From Sarcocystis neurona (taxonomy: Eukaryota; Apicomplexa; Conoidasida; Eucoccidiorida; Sarcocystidae): a DNA stretch of 64,000 bases. The stretch spans positions 928,369 through 992,368 of the forward strand of contig KL647294.1 of NCBI GenBank assembly GCA_000727475.1. Direction: 5' to 3'. This document shows positions 13,401 to 23,900 of this stretch, piece by piece. The notes beneath the pieces are model-generated. The model saw nothing but the letters and a program-made list of their open reading frames with translations. It was not told the DNA's origin and did not search any database. Each line of letters starts with the position of its first letter. The first letter of the stretch is position 1. The translations under genes were made by a program, and so were the position numbers.

Positions 13401-14871
13401 CGCCAAGGTCTTGAAGCCTGGTGGTGGCCTGGCCGAAGACGGCGCAAAGAAAACCCCGGCAAAGCCACCGCGCAGAAAGCTGCTGAAAGACCAGGAGGGA
13501 ACCGTCGTGCCACCGGGGGTTTCAATAGAAAGTCGCAACGAGTCTCCCGCCACGGTCGTGAAACCTGCTGCTGGCGTGCCTGAAGACGACGCAGTCCCTG
13601 CACAGTCTACGGAGAAAGGTCAGGAGGGAAACGTCGTGTCGCCGGAGGTTTCAGTAAAGAGTCGAAAGGAGATTCCCGTGGAGCCTGGTGCTGACCTGGC
13701 TACAGGCGAGGCAAAGAAAATCCCAGCAAAGCCACTGCGCAGAAAGTTGCTGAAAGGCCAGGAGGGAACCGTCGTGTCTCCGAGTGTTTCAAATGCAAGT
13801 CGCAACGAGTCTACCGCCAAGGTCTTGAAACCTGGTGTTGACCTGGCTGAAGACGAGGCAGAGAAAATCCTTGCAAAGGCCAAGGAGAAGGACCAGGAGG
13901 GAAACGTCGTGTCGCCGGAGGTTTCAATAAAAAGTCGAAAGGAGACTCCCGCCAAAGTCGTGAAGCCCGGTGCTGACCTGGCTGAGGACGAGGCAAAGAA
14001 AATCCCGGCAAAGCCACTGCGCAGAAAGTTGCTGAAAGGCCAGGAGGGAACCGTGTCGCCGAGTGTTTCAAATGAAAATCGCAACGAGTCTACCGCCAAG
14101 GTCTTGAAACCTGGTATTGACCTGGCTGAAGACGAGGCAAAGAAAGCCTCTGCAAAGTCTACTGAAAAAGGCCAGGAAGGGAACATGGTGTCGCCGGTGG
14201 GTTCAGTAAAAAGTCTCAAGCAATCTTCTGCCAAGGTCTTGGAGCCAGGTGCTGACCTCGCTAACGACGAAAAGAAATTATCTCCAACGGGTACGCACAG
14301 GAATGTAGAGAAAGGCAAGGAGGGAGAAGTCGTGCCGCCGGATGTTTCAATAAAAGGTCGCCAAGAGTCTCCTAGCAGCGTTGTCCAGACGCCTGACGTT
14401 GGCGTGGCTGACGACGACGCAGAGACAGTCTCTGCAACGGGTACGCGCAGGAATGTAGAGAAAGGCCAGGAGGGAGCCGTCGTGCCGCCGAAGGTTCCAG
14501 TAAAAACTCGCCGAGGGCCTCCTAGGAAGGTCGTGAAGCCTGCTGGTGGCCTAGTTGACGACAACCGGAAGAATGCTTTTGCACAACGTATGCGCAGAAG
14601 ATCAGACGGAGACGTCTTGTCGCCGGCGGTTTCAGTGAAAGGTCGACAAGAGTCTCCTAGCAACTTCTTCCAGACGCCTGACGCTGGCTTGGCTGAGGAT
14701 GACGCAACGAAAATTTCTGCAAATCGTATGCGCAGAAGGTCGGAGGGAGACGTCGTACCACCGGAGATTTCAGGAGAAAAAAGTGGACAAACTACTACCA
14801 AGTACCAAAAGCACGCCACCGGCCCTCGCGTACACAATTTAGTAAACATATTCGAAAACCTGAGGTTCTAG
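10406..14871 (+). CDS. Secreted protein with six PAN/Apple domains and a charged repeat tail (two exons)
   Basis: I read this as a two-exon gene, 10406-10467 joined to 11193-14871, giving about 1246 residues. Exon 1 encodes a signal peptide. Exon 2 encodes six Cys-rich PAN/Apple domains at about residues 67-139, 145-217, 238-306, 311-375, 402-469 and 476-540. Each has the spaced Cys pattern, and the first five close with an SGP(x)xC-type motif. Residues from about 575 to 1220 are Lys/Glu/Ser/Pro repeats, and the protein ends without a membrane anchor. In coccidia, arrays of PAN/Apple domains are typical of microneme proteins that bind host-cell glycans or other adhesins (Toxoplasma MIC4, Eimeria MIC5). 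A micronemal adhesin-like role is therefore inferred from family. The repeat tail is not part of those known proteins. An uninterrupted frame runs back to 10801, but its first 130 codons lie in the intron and lack a signal sequence, so the upstream ATG is preferred. Confidence 0.85.
10468..11192 (+). other. Intron of the PAN-domain gene
   Basis: The interval is 725 bases, begins GTAAGATTG and ends with a pyrimidine-rich stretch and CTACAG. The second half happens to be open in the PAN frame. Its translation is Arg/Ser/Thr-rich without conserved features, in contrast to what follows the acceptor. Confidence 0.7.
11193..14871 (+). CDS. Exon 2 of the PAN-domain gene: six PAN domains and repeat tail
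   Basis: The exon is 3679 bases with a single base completing the split codon, then 1225 codons and a TAG stop. The six domains share a pattern of a leading Cys, an aromatic stretch such as DYYG, an Ala/Cys-Gln helix, and a closing Cys after Ser-Gly-Pro. Between domains 4 and 5 there is a Thr/Ser-rich linker of about 26 residues. After domain 6 a polar linker leads into the repeats. No internal intron is needed, because all domains and repeats stay in frame. Confidence 0.88.
12985..14790 (+). repeat. In-frame tandem repeats encoding the charged tail
   Basis: About 13 degenerate units of 40-50 codons share the core EGxVVxPxVSxxSR, then xxPAKVVKPGxDLAEDEA, then a basic end such as PLRRKLLKGQ or a shorter EKGQ. 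In the middle (about 13340-14280) two unit types alternate. One carries EVSxKSRKE and ends LRRKLLKGQ; the other carries SVSNxSRNES and ends with a short EK(G/D)Q. This makes a higher-order unit of about 273-279 bases. Outer copies are more diverged. The repeats also keep a 409-codon frame open on the opposite strand, which is a shadow. Confidence 0.85.
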
Positions 14872-16596
14872 GTCGTGTCTCTCAAAGGGAAACTAGATAA
14901 GCCCAAAGCCAGATCAAGGAACGGACAGAAGCTTGCCTGAAGATAGTACTCAGGAAGTGTAGAAGTCTTTTCCAGAGCCCGAAGCCAAACTGCCTATCGG
15001 GTACCCACACGAATACTGGAAGACCCGAACAGTCGTAGGTTGACAGGGTCGAGAGCAACAGCGAGGAGAAAGTGGACTCGTCAAGGACGCAATTTCGTGC
15101 AACGTGAAAAGCCGAATCCATCGATTTGTGCGACGGACACCAGCGATAGAACTCAAACGGCAAAGAAGCCTCGCTCTGACTTGCCACGTCGAGACCCGTG
15201 GAATGACGTGACTGCGGCCACACCGACGAAGGACCGCGCACACAAGAGAAGACTGCCACAGATTGGATACGTGAATAACCGGATACTGACGTGTCTGAGG
15301 CGGTACCGGAGGCGCATTGAAGGGACTAAATCTGAAGCTTACTTTGCGGCAGAAGGACACTAGAAATGGAGACATGAAAGCTTGACCTGTCGCGGGAGGA
15401 TACGCCAGAAAACCAGTGATTCGAGCTTGGCTCCTATCACGACAACTGCAGCGCCAGCGACTTTTTTGTCAAGCTTAACAACGTCGGCCACGTGAAATGC
15501 TGGCAGGAAGATTTCTGCAGCCTCTCGCTTTCAGTGACAGCAGAAAATGCACCCTGCATCGCGGTGTGGCCGGCAGTGTGTCGTAGCCGCACGTGTTGTG
15601 AGCCCGGAAGAGTGCAAGGAGTGACCTTGAAACAACAACTTTCTCGCCGTAGGGGATAACAGCCGAGAGGAACCTTGAGAGAGTAATGGCCAATTCTTCA
15701 CTGTGTCTCAGTGTTACGCTGCACGCAAACGAAGTCCTGAGTGCAATTTTGTAGCCAAGAAGCACAGAAGGCGCAAAGGAGGGGCACACCAGCATTCACG
15801 CCTCCCGAGATGTCTATAAGCCGGGCTAATTTTTCTTCTGCATCAGCTGTCAGTCCCCCATTTGATCCTCGCGGCACCTGTAAGCTTGTTGACGCTGAAT
15901 GCGCAACGTCCATGAGAGCACCAGCATGCTAGAAATGCTGCAGAGGAAGCTTGCAAGTCTACTAGCGTCATACAGACGTGAAGATGTGCTCCATTCTTGA
16001 CCCTGGAAGAATGGTCGAGAAACACTTCTTTGTGGTGTGCATCGTTAAGAATTGTTTTTCGTCTTTTGATATACCATGTTTTCTGTCCGGAAGTATGTGC
16101 ATTTCTCCGTGCACTATGCACGCGGGACCAGCTTACCACACTGCCGCCGTGCGTGTGAGATGCGCAGCTTGGATGTTTCTTCTTCGGTCACTGAAGAGAA
16201 AGTAGGTTCTCTACACGAACAGTAGGGCCCCTGCAGACAGGCAAGGACGAAATTAGCGGTCCAGGGTCTTATGCGTCGTCCTACTCTGTCAACTGTCCTG
16301 AAAAAGAGAAACGCACTGGAACGTTCACTCACCGAGAGTGCCAGTAGCGATGTGCGGCAAGTGAAAAGTGCAGATTTTTTCCGCAGATGAAAGACAGTGA
16401 AGTGTGGACCGTTCTGAAAAATAGAACACACTCGTCGTCTGCGGAGGAAGTTGTGGGCGGCTGGAGCGAGAGTAGGGTTGGCCTCCGCTGCTTGTATACG
16501 GATCTGCACAATGGTACAATAGTACACCATACGAAGTGCAGTCACCTATAGAAACCTGCAGCTATTTTTGAAAATGAACATCAGTGTTCAGCCGCA

Positions 16597-16977
16597 GTGT
16601 ACAACCCGAAGTCGTTGTCAAGCCAGATTAAAGCAGTGTTCAATATTGTACCGGCAGGAGTATGTAGGGACCCTTCTAACGATGCAGATCCCTTCAAAGA
16701 CGTCGGAAGTGTGAGGCTGACGGATGCGATGGCTACTTGTACGACGTTGTTTCAAATGGAGAATTTTCTGATACATCGGTTAAGACGTGTCATGGGGGGT
16801 GTCAAAGCAGCTGCTGTCGCCAGTTCTCCTGCGACTCCATCAAATCACTTTTCCCTGCGACTTAACAGAGCGACCCGGTCCACTGGGCCTCTAAGGGTCG
16901 TGTCAGCTGCCGTCGGCTGTCTCCATTTCAGCTGCACCAAGGGAAATGTTACTGTGTCGGAGATCTCAGCGAAGTGA
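16597..16977 (+). CDS. Uncharacterised open frame, possible exon
   Basis: A 126-codon frame ending in TGA has balanced composition and a few Cys residues (CRDPSNDADP near the start, CLHFSCTKG near the end). There is no signal peptide or recognisable domain. A - strand frame overlaps its end. It may be a terminal exon or a chance frame; the product is unknown. Confidence 0.2.
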   Translation: MYNPKSLSSQIKAVFNIVPAGVCRDPSNDADPFKDVGSVRLTDAMATCTTLFQMENFLIHRLRRVMGGVKAAAVASSPATPSNHFSLRLNRATRSTGPLRVVSAAVGCLHFSCTKGNVTVSEISAK

Positions 16978-19946
16978 TAGACGTGGCGGCGAATCCAACG
17001 GCTGCGGATTGTTCTAGACGCTGCGCACCAGCACACAATGCATTCTAGTGAAATCAAAGGCGTGCAGCATAACTATTTCGGAGAGCTGTGTGGTGCCACT
17101 TTCCAAATCGTGATAAAACGTATAGAAGTACACAATGCGAGGAGCAAGCCTGGGTGCAACTTCCCCCCCAGCCCTTGCTGGTGCGTTGTGCAACCGGGCT
17201 CTTTCCTGACCCCACACAACGATAGAAGCTCAGGGGTGGTGCTGCCGGTGCCGGTTGGGAGCCTGTAACTTCGTGTCACGGCACCTAAAGGGAAAGATGG
17301 ACCACCAGGTAGAGGCGGAAGATCACGTGAAAGTCTCGCAAGAAAAAATTTTATTCAGTGATCCCCCAGTTCGACATATGCAGGACTCGAGTTGGTAACC
17401 AGGCAGGTATGCACATGGACAGAACACGAAACACGGACGTCAACCCATACTTCCGGAAGTTACAGATATCTCAGCCCAAGCCTCTCCGGCCGCGTCCACC
17501 ATGTTCTCCAGTTCTCGCCGAGCCGAAACACACATTATATGCCATTTCAGTCTCCCACCCTGCAAGATATGTAAAACCATGAGAATAGGAGGGTTTCACA
17601 GTCGTGTGCCCATGGCATCCGCCTCACCTCGAGGCAGCCACTGTAGCCAGTACGCCACGGAGGCGACGGCACAACCAGCACCTCTAATGGGAAAAGGACA
17701 GCGTCTTCTGCTTCCAAGGGCCGTATTTATGCTGCAGAACAATTTGCTAACTCCTGCCTTTGAATGTTTTTGCCACCATTTCGAAACAGCAAAGCAAGGA
17801 AACCCTCTCCTCCGCCGTGGTGGCCCGTGTTTAGTAATATGGCGACGTCGGAAATAAACGACTCGGAGGCTTCCCTGGTTCCCCCAGACTGCTTTCAAGG
17901 CACTTAACGGAAAATATCTTGATAGTGCCGAGACTGTCTGCAAGCATTATAGAATTCACTGGTAGTTTAAGCGCTTTCGCACGTTTACCGTTTTCATACC
18001 CCCGCTCTGTACCCGCCCGACGAGGTGACGGAGAAAAAAAACAGCACATGACGTGTGAGGGCAGAAGCAACATCTTCAGAGCGGACGAAAAGATTTCTCT
18101 TCGATGACACCACCGCCCCGTATGTTTAAGTGAGAAAATATCCAACCATTTCCAGCAGAACAAGGCAAGTATGGTGTGTACTCCACTTCGGCGCTCACCT
18201 GAGTCATCGCTACCGAACAGCGCTCGCTCAGTGCTTACGCGTTCCACAACGGGAACAGAGGAGGCCGGCAATTGGAATGATGGCACACCGTGCATCAAAG
18301 TAGTGTAGCAAGACTATTTTGGTGGTGGAACCGCATATATGTAGTGGTCCTGAATGCAAACCGTGACGAGGCAAGAGCGTGTACAACTGCTCTAAAAAAT
18401 TGCTGCACCTTACTACTCTCTCCAACTGTTTAAGTCAGGAAAGGGCGTCGAAACGTTCCAAAAAGCTGATTGCTTGCTTGGCTCACAAAACATATATTCA
18501 CGCTAGAGCGTCAGGTCTTGCTCAGGTCTTCCGTGGAATGAATGACTCGTCCGAGAAAGGTGAGTCTTTGTTCGACTTGAAAGAGTTTTATTCACGCTAA
18601 TGCATTACGCGTAACGTAGCTCCCACGTGGAGTGATTCCCTAGGGCGCCCACAGACAATTCCCCTCTTTACCAGCTATTCTACCTCTCACGTGACTGACG
18701 ACAGGCGCGACGTCAGCCGCAATGAAATGAGGGCATCGGTGATGTGTGACATGATTACACTGCACCTCAACTCTGGAGATAGAGCAAGCCTGCGTAAGCT
18801 TCTTGGTGGTGACCACAGAACCAACGTGAGTTTCCCTCATATTTTTCCTGGTGTTAGTGACGTTTGCAACCCCATTCGAAAATTCTTGAAGAGCTCTGCT
18901 AGTCCTTGCAAGTTGTCGTCAGATAGAGCCACACTCGCATATGTCTTCTGACTGCATACGTGATAAGACACCGGCACATATAATACGACTGCACTACTAA
19001 GGAGGGCTGTTCTATGCTAACGACTGTTGTTTCTTTCCCGTGGCGGCCACACGAAAAGTCAGATGCTTTGACAGCTGGACACCAGTATATTAAAATAGCA
19101 GGAAGCATTGCTCACGTTTCAAGACTGATTAAGCTTTCCACAGTAGAGTGAGTCCGAAGGCACTGCGATAGGTGGACCCTTCAAACCGATGTGGCTCCCC
19201 TCTGCATGCGCATTTTGCGAATGTCAGTTATATGTAAAGACACCAAACATGCTTTCTTCGTGCTGCAGCTATTGTTTCACCAGAAATAGGATATCCGTGA
19301 CACGGCAGGCGCAGACTCAGGCAACTACCATGAGAAAGAAAGCGCGCTTCCCTGAATAGTGCTTTTTCAAGGTATCGAGCACCTGAATGAACAACGGCTT
19401 TTTTTTGGTAGTTGCACAGTAGCTTAGATGAGGTGCAGGTGTTGAAGGAATATAGAGGCCTGAACCAACTTGCTTCGAATAGAATACGCTGCTAGTGCAA
19501 GCCCGTGGCAGTTTCGTGGGTGGCTCGTCACGGCCAGTAGTTTGCGATGCGAGATCACACCACAGCAGGGATCACCACAGACCCGTCGAACTCCTTAGGA
19601 CCACCTGCTTCGCGCAATCTGAATCGACTGCGTCTAGCTGCAGAAACCTAGTGGATATCGCAGTATCTTTTCCCAGGCAAAGTCCATTCAGGATGAAGAG
19701 TCGGAAGCCGCGTACCAGCGACCGCGTTACAAGGCCCACAAAGATTGACGGCTGCCGTTTATTCTTGCCAGTACAACTTAGTAGTGTGAAACGCCTTACT
19801 CGTGCCTAGAGCGTAGATCCCGAGCATCCGGCAGGAATCACTACTCGGCAACGTTATCCGCTAGACCGGCGAAGGGCTCCTCGACAAAGTGAAGGTAGCC
19901 GAGGTTCTTCTGGGTGGTGCGCTCGTTTCGAAAAGCACTTGATTGT

Positions 19947-20060
19947 GTTAGCTTGCTACCACTGCACAAACACGCACACTTGCTTGCAAACTTAAACAGC
20001 ATTGTTAGCGTGCTACCACTGCACAAACACGCACCCTTTGCTTGCAAACTTAAAAAGCAA
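19947..20060. repeat. 57-base direct duplication
   Basis: Two adjacent copies of about 57 bases begin GTTAGC(T/G)TGCTACCACTG and continue through CACAAACACGCAC to the stretch CTTGCAAACTTAAA. They differ at only a few positions, so the duplication appears recent. Confidence 0.8.
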
Positions 20061-21463
20061 TCGAGCTAACTTTACGAAGAATAGTCTTCGCGGCTCGAAC
20101 GAAATTGGCAGGCCCTTTCACCGTGACACCAGAGACGCTAAACAGTATCAGCGTAGTGGGTATTTAGCTGCGAAATTCCCTGATCCGCAACTGCAAAATA
20201 CAAGCGTTGGCAGACATTAACAGTTGCGAAGTTCCTTGACACAACACGTATGCACCGTACTTCTACCAAGCAACTCTCGTCGGGCAGACTATCGTCAGTT
20301 ATCTTACACTACAAATGTTCGGTTTTCTTCTGAGAACTGAAAGTCGAGAAGACTTCAGTAGATACCTGGGTGCACGGAGTTGTGGAAGTTGAATTACAGT
20401 CCGCGGGCCTCGTCGTAAGGCATGTAAAGAAAACGCACGGATTCGCAGAAATCTAAAAGTAGTTCCCCCCTGTCGTCGTACTTTTCAAGTACGTTTCTTG
20501 TCAAGACTCATCGCTGTATAACTGGTTGCCACAACTGAAGGCGCACAGCAGCCTCCGTGGATTGCTATCCAGGTACGAGTGTACTGTCAATGTCGCGGGT
20601 GGAATATTTCATGGTCGTGTACTGCTGGATAGGGGAGAGTATCCCTGCATGCGTACGGTCGCCACAGTTGGGGAAGTGCGCGGATGGTCCTCAAGGACGA
20701 ATATCGATGTCCGGCCCAAAGGTAGGAAATTGTCGCGCCTAGACACATGACTTTCTTGACTCCAGCGAGCTCCCAGGTTCAAGAATTGAACATCTTATAA
20801 TGCGCAGAGGCTCTACCAGCAGGTGAATACACGCCTCGGTGGAAGCGATTACTGACCTGAGCGCCTATACACGTATCAGTACACGCCTTCACACGTTTGT
20901 ATCAGCTCCCTGCCTCTGCGTCTCTCTTCCAGCATAAATACACTCGTGTCAAGGATTGCATGGCTGGTATGTTCGTTGGCACTGCATGAGTCGTTGCTAG
21001 TCCAAACGAGGACGGTACTCACGGTTGCCGCAGTGGGGATCAACCAGCCCCTTGCTGCGTCGGTTTCACTTTTAGTGCCCGCCTCCAAGAGAACAGATTA
21101 TGATTTCCTCTGCACCGCGCTTCTGATTCGCGGCAGAGAAACCACGACGCATCAGTTCCGTTAATTGTTGAGGCTGCTTGCTAAAAGCGCTTCCAGATCC
21201 GGGTAGGTAAGTTCGTCCTAAAACAGCCTTCGGCTAACGCTTGAACTTGCTTTTTTGAAATGAACTCCAAAAGGAGAATTTTATACGCTTTGTCGCTGCG
21301 TCATTTGTGGTAAAAGGCCAATTTCGCAAATGCACCATTGAGTTGTTCTTCGCAGGCAGGCAAACACGAAAAATTCTACTCAGCGCTTATTTTGTCTCAC
21401 TTCGAAAAACGACAGGGGATCCGTAACACTTGTCGCATAAGGACGTCTTGCGCTTTCAAGCAG

Positions 21464-21859
21464 CTAACGGGAATCGTTTATAGGTTCACGCGTGCAGGGA
21501 TGCGTGTTAGAGATTTGAGAGCAAGGTAACCTTGCATAGGTGCGCGGAGGCAGCACACTCCACCCACCGCTTTTGCGTATTTCAAAACTTGTCGACGGAA
21601 GTCGTGTGACGTACTCAAAGAAAGACGTCCGAAACATCTCCATCAGTGGTCGACGCAGAAGAAAAGGGATTTCCTTCACATGACGGAACTGCTGGGTTGC
21701 CAGGTACAACCGTTCGCCGGAATAGCTATACTGATGGAAATCTTTGCGAACAGCCATTCTACATCGCCAGGTCTTTTCGGAATCCTCGATCACTATTTTC
21801 GCCGAAAATTCTTCCTCACTCAGCCCATGTTTCGTCCAGCTTAACAATAATTGTGACAC
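21464..21859 (-). CDS. Uncharacterised - strand open frame, possible exon
   Basis: A 131-codon frame is rich in charged and aromatic residues with normal-looking composition. It lies just downstream of the frame at 21959-22417 on the same strand, and the two could be exons of one gene. No domain is recognised, and I found no decisive splice pairing. Confidence 0.2.
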   Translation of the reverse strand: MSQLLLSWTKHGLSEEEFSAKIVIEDSEKTWRCRMAVRKDFHQYSYSGERLYLATQQFRHVKEIPFLLRRPLMEMFRTSFFEYVTRLPSTSFEIRKSGGWSVLPPRTYARLPCSQISNTHPCTREPINDSR

Positions 21860-21958
21860 GCAGATAGCATCCGAGCTTCCTAAGGATGGATCTCTTCTGA
21901 AATTCTACGACAACTTGCAGCACGTGATCTACGGCAGTAGCACGACATAGTGATTCTT

Positions 21959-22417
21959 TTACGGAGCTGTATGAATTGTGTGCTCATCCTGGAGAGCTTC
22001 AGGAGGATCGGCCTTTTCATCTGTGCGCAGTACCGCCCACTGTTTGCAGCCGCCTCCACCGGTAACCTCCGTTACGAGTTCCACCATGGGGGGATCTACG
22101 GAGCGGAGCGCCTGCCATCTCCACAGGGTGCCTTCGCCTGGCGTAACAACCGCAGTCAGAGTCGTACGGGCACACCTCTTGGACAAGAAGCACTGCAACT
22201 CGACACACGTCAGCGAATACTGCAGCTCGACGCCTTGTTGCGTGAACCGCAGCTGAAATTTTGTGTCAGGAGTGTTTTCGCTCGCACTCTCACATCGTGT
22301 AAGTCGCTGACACTTATAAACTGTGTCACGAAACACACGCTGTAGCGCGATAGAGGAGCAGCGAAGCAAAGGCGAATCGACAGTCCCGTTCACAAAAGAG
22401 CAGATGGTTCTTGGCAC
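21959..22417 (-). CDS. Uncharacterised - strand open frame, possible exon
   Basis: A 152-codon frame contains several Cys residues in a pattern that could form disulphides (CQRLTRC, LTCVELQCFLSKRC, GGGGC) and ends TIHTAP then stop. Composition is protein-like and not repeat-driven. The + strand across the same bases is also open for 131 codons, which lowers confidence. Function is unknown. Confidence 0.28.
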   Translation of the reverse strand: MPRTICSFVNGTVDSPLLRCSSIALQRVFRDTVYKCQRLTRCESASENTPDTKFQLRFTQQGVELQYSLTCVELQCFLSKRCARTTLTAVVTPGEGTLWRWQALRSVDPPMVELVTEVTGGGGCKQWAVLRTDEKADPPEALQDEHTIHTAP

Positions 22418-23900
22418 AGGGTAGCTTATCAGAACGTGACTACAAGACTAACATCTGTAAACTCGGCTGCAAAAAAAGTACACACGCAGCGATTCATCTT
22501 AGTGTCACCCCCCCATTTTCTAGAAACAATGATTCAGGTTATGCAAGAAGCACCTGATTACAGTTGTGTTACTATACCTCCGAAAAAAGTGGATGTAGTT
22601 TGAAGAAGGTGCAGCAACTTGCAGTTGTGTTCGCACAAGTGCTTTGCGAGAACCTGCTGCTTCGTGGTTCTATTTTCTTCAGCTTGGACATCCTTATTTC
22701 GCTAAGGCCCACGAGTGGGGCTGATGACCTAACCTGTAGCTCCTCGAAGGATCAGATGATACAGCACAGCAACTTTACCAGGACCGTTCACAAACCACAG
22801 AAAAAGACTTAGGCTATCAGCCTGCATTATAAAGCTGAAGTATGCGGCAAGCAATACAGAGACTGCCAAACTTTTCATAGAGGTACACGAGCAAATGTGT
22901 CTGTGTACGTATACATGCATGTGTTCGATGTATGTAAGTTCGTCTCCAAGGGAAGCGCAGAGACACGGTCGAGCGCTCTTTGCCCCTCACTTGAAGAAAC
23001 GCCACAACGCGTAGTGTGGACAATCTGCGGAAGCGAGCAGTGCCTCTGTTGAGGACAGCAAGCGACTTTGGTCGTCAAAATTGATCAGCAACGGTGAACT
23101 GGCGCAGAATTTTTCAGTAGGCGAAAACTCACCAGCCAGGGCAAGTTCTCACTTCCTACGTAAAGCTTAGAAATGCGATGTGACAGACGCGGGAAACTTC
23201 TGACCTGGCCCATTCCTCTCAGCAGTCTTTTCAAGAACAAGTTGCGGTCCCAATAGAGCACGCAATAGATATACCGACTAACTCGTGCACTAACACACAC
23301 AAATATACGTATACTGGCATCAAGATACGTGTCCGGCCTCGTGTCGTAATTCTGGCCCAGGTCTACAAGTCGTGTGACACCTCCGTGTACACGCGTATGC
23401 CACTGTTCACTCGGTCACGTGCCGTATCACACTGGCGCCTCTGTTAAGTGACAGTGTAACCCTCTCCTCATATGTCCGATATTGTCAACTGTGCCAGTTA
23501 CAAGTGGCGTACCTCTCGTCATCTCAAAGTGATGTAGAAGTGCGGAAGTCTCAACCCCCAGTATATAGTATTCTCAAAGCGCAGAACTCTTCCTTCCTTT
23601 CTTCCCTCTACGCATATATATATATTATACATGTGTGAACACACGCTGGCAGGGGACACATTATTCCTCGAGTGTTCTTTCGTACCAAAAGTACGCAAAC
23701 ATATTTTGAACACTACAAGAATATTCACCTAAAGGTACTTCCACCCGCCACGTGCCGCGAGAAGGGGTCAGTTGTGGCTCTTGATGAAATTCGTTCCCTT
23801 ATGATTATTTCTCCGCATCTGCAGGGCAGGCCACCTTAGCAACTGCTCGCCGGTACGTTGACCAGCCCTCAGAAACCTTTCATCCTCCTCTCTGGTCCGG

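Larger units (their letters stand above)
14872..23900. other. Repeat-poor region with only weak coding candidates
   Basis: No family could be recognised. Three frames look more protein-like than the rest: 16597-16977 on +, and 21464-21859 and 21959-22417 on -. A direct duplication lies at 19947-20060. The rest is unassigned sequence with short frames on both strands. Confidence 0.4.

Noticed and set aside
13620..14849. 409-codon frame on the - strand
   Set aside because: It is the antisense shadow of the in-frame tail repeats of the PAN gene. Its phase is fixed by the repeat period, and it has no domain or splice signal.
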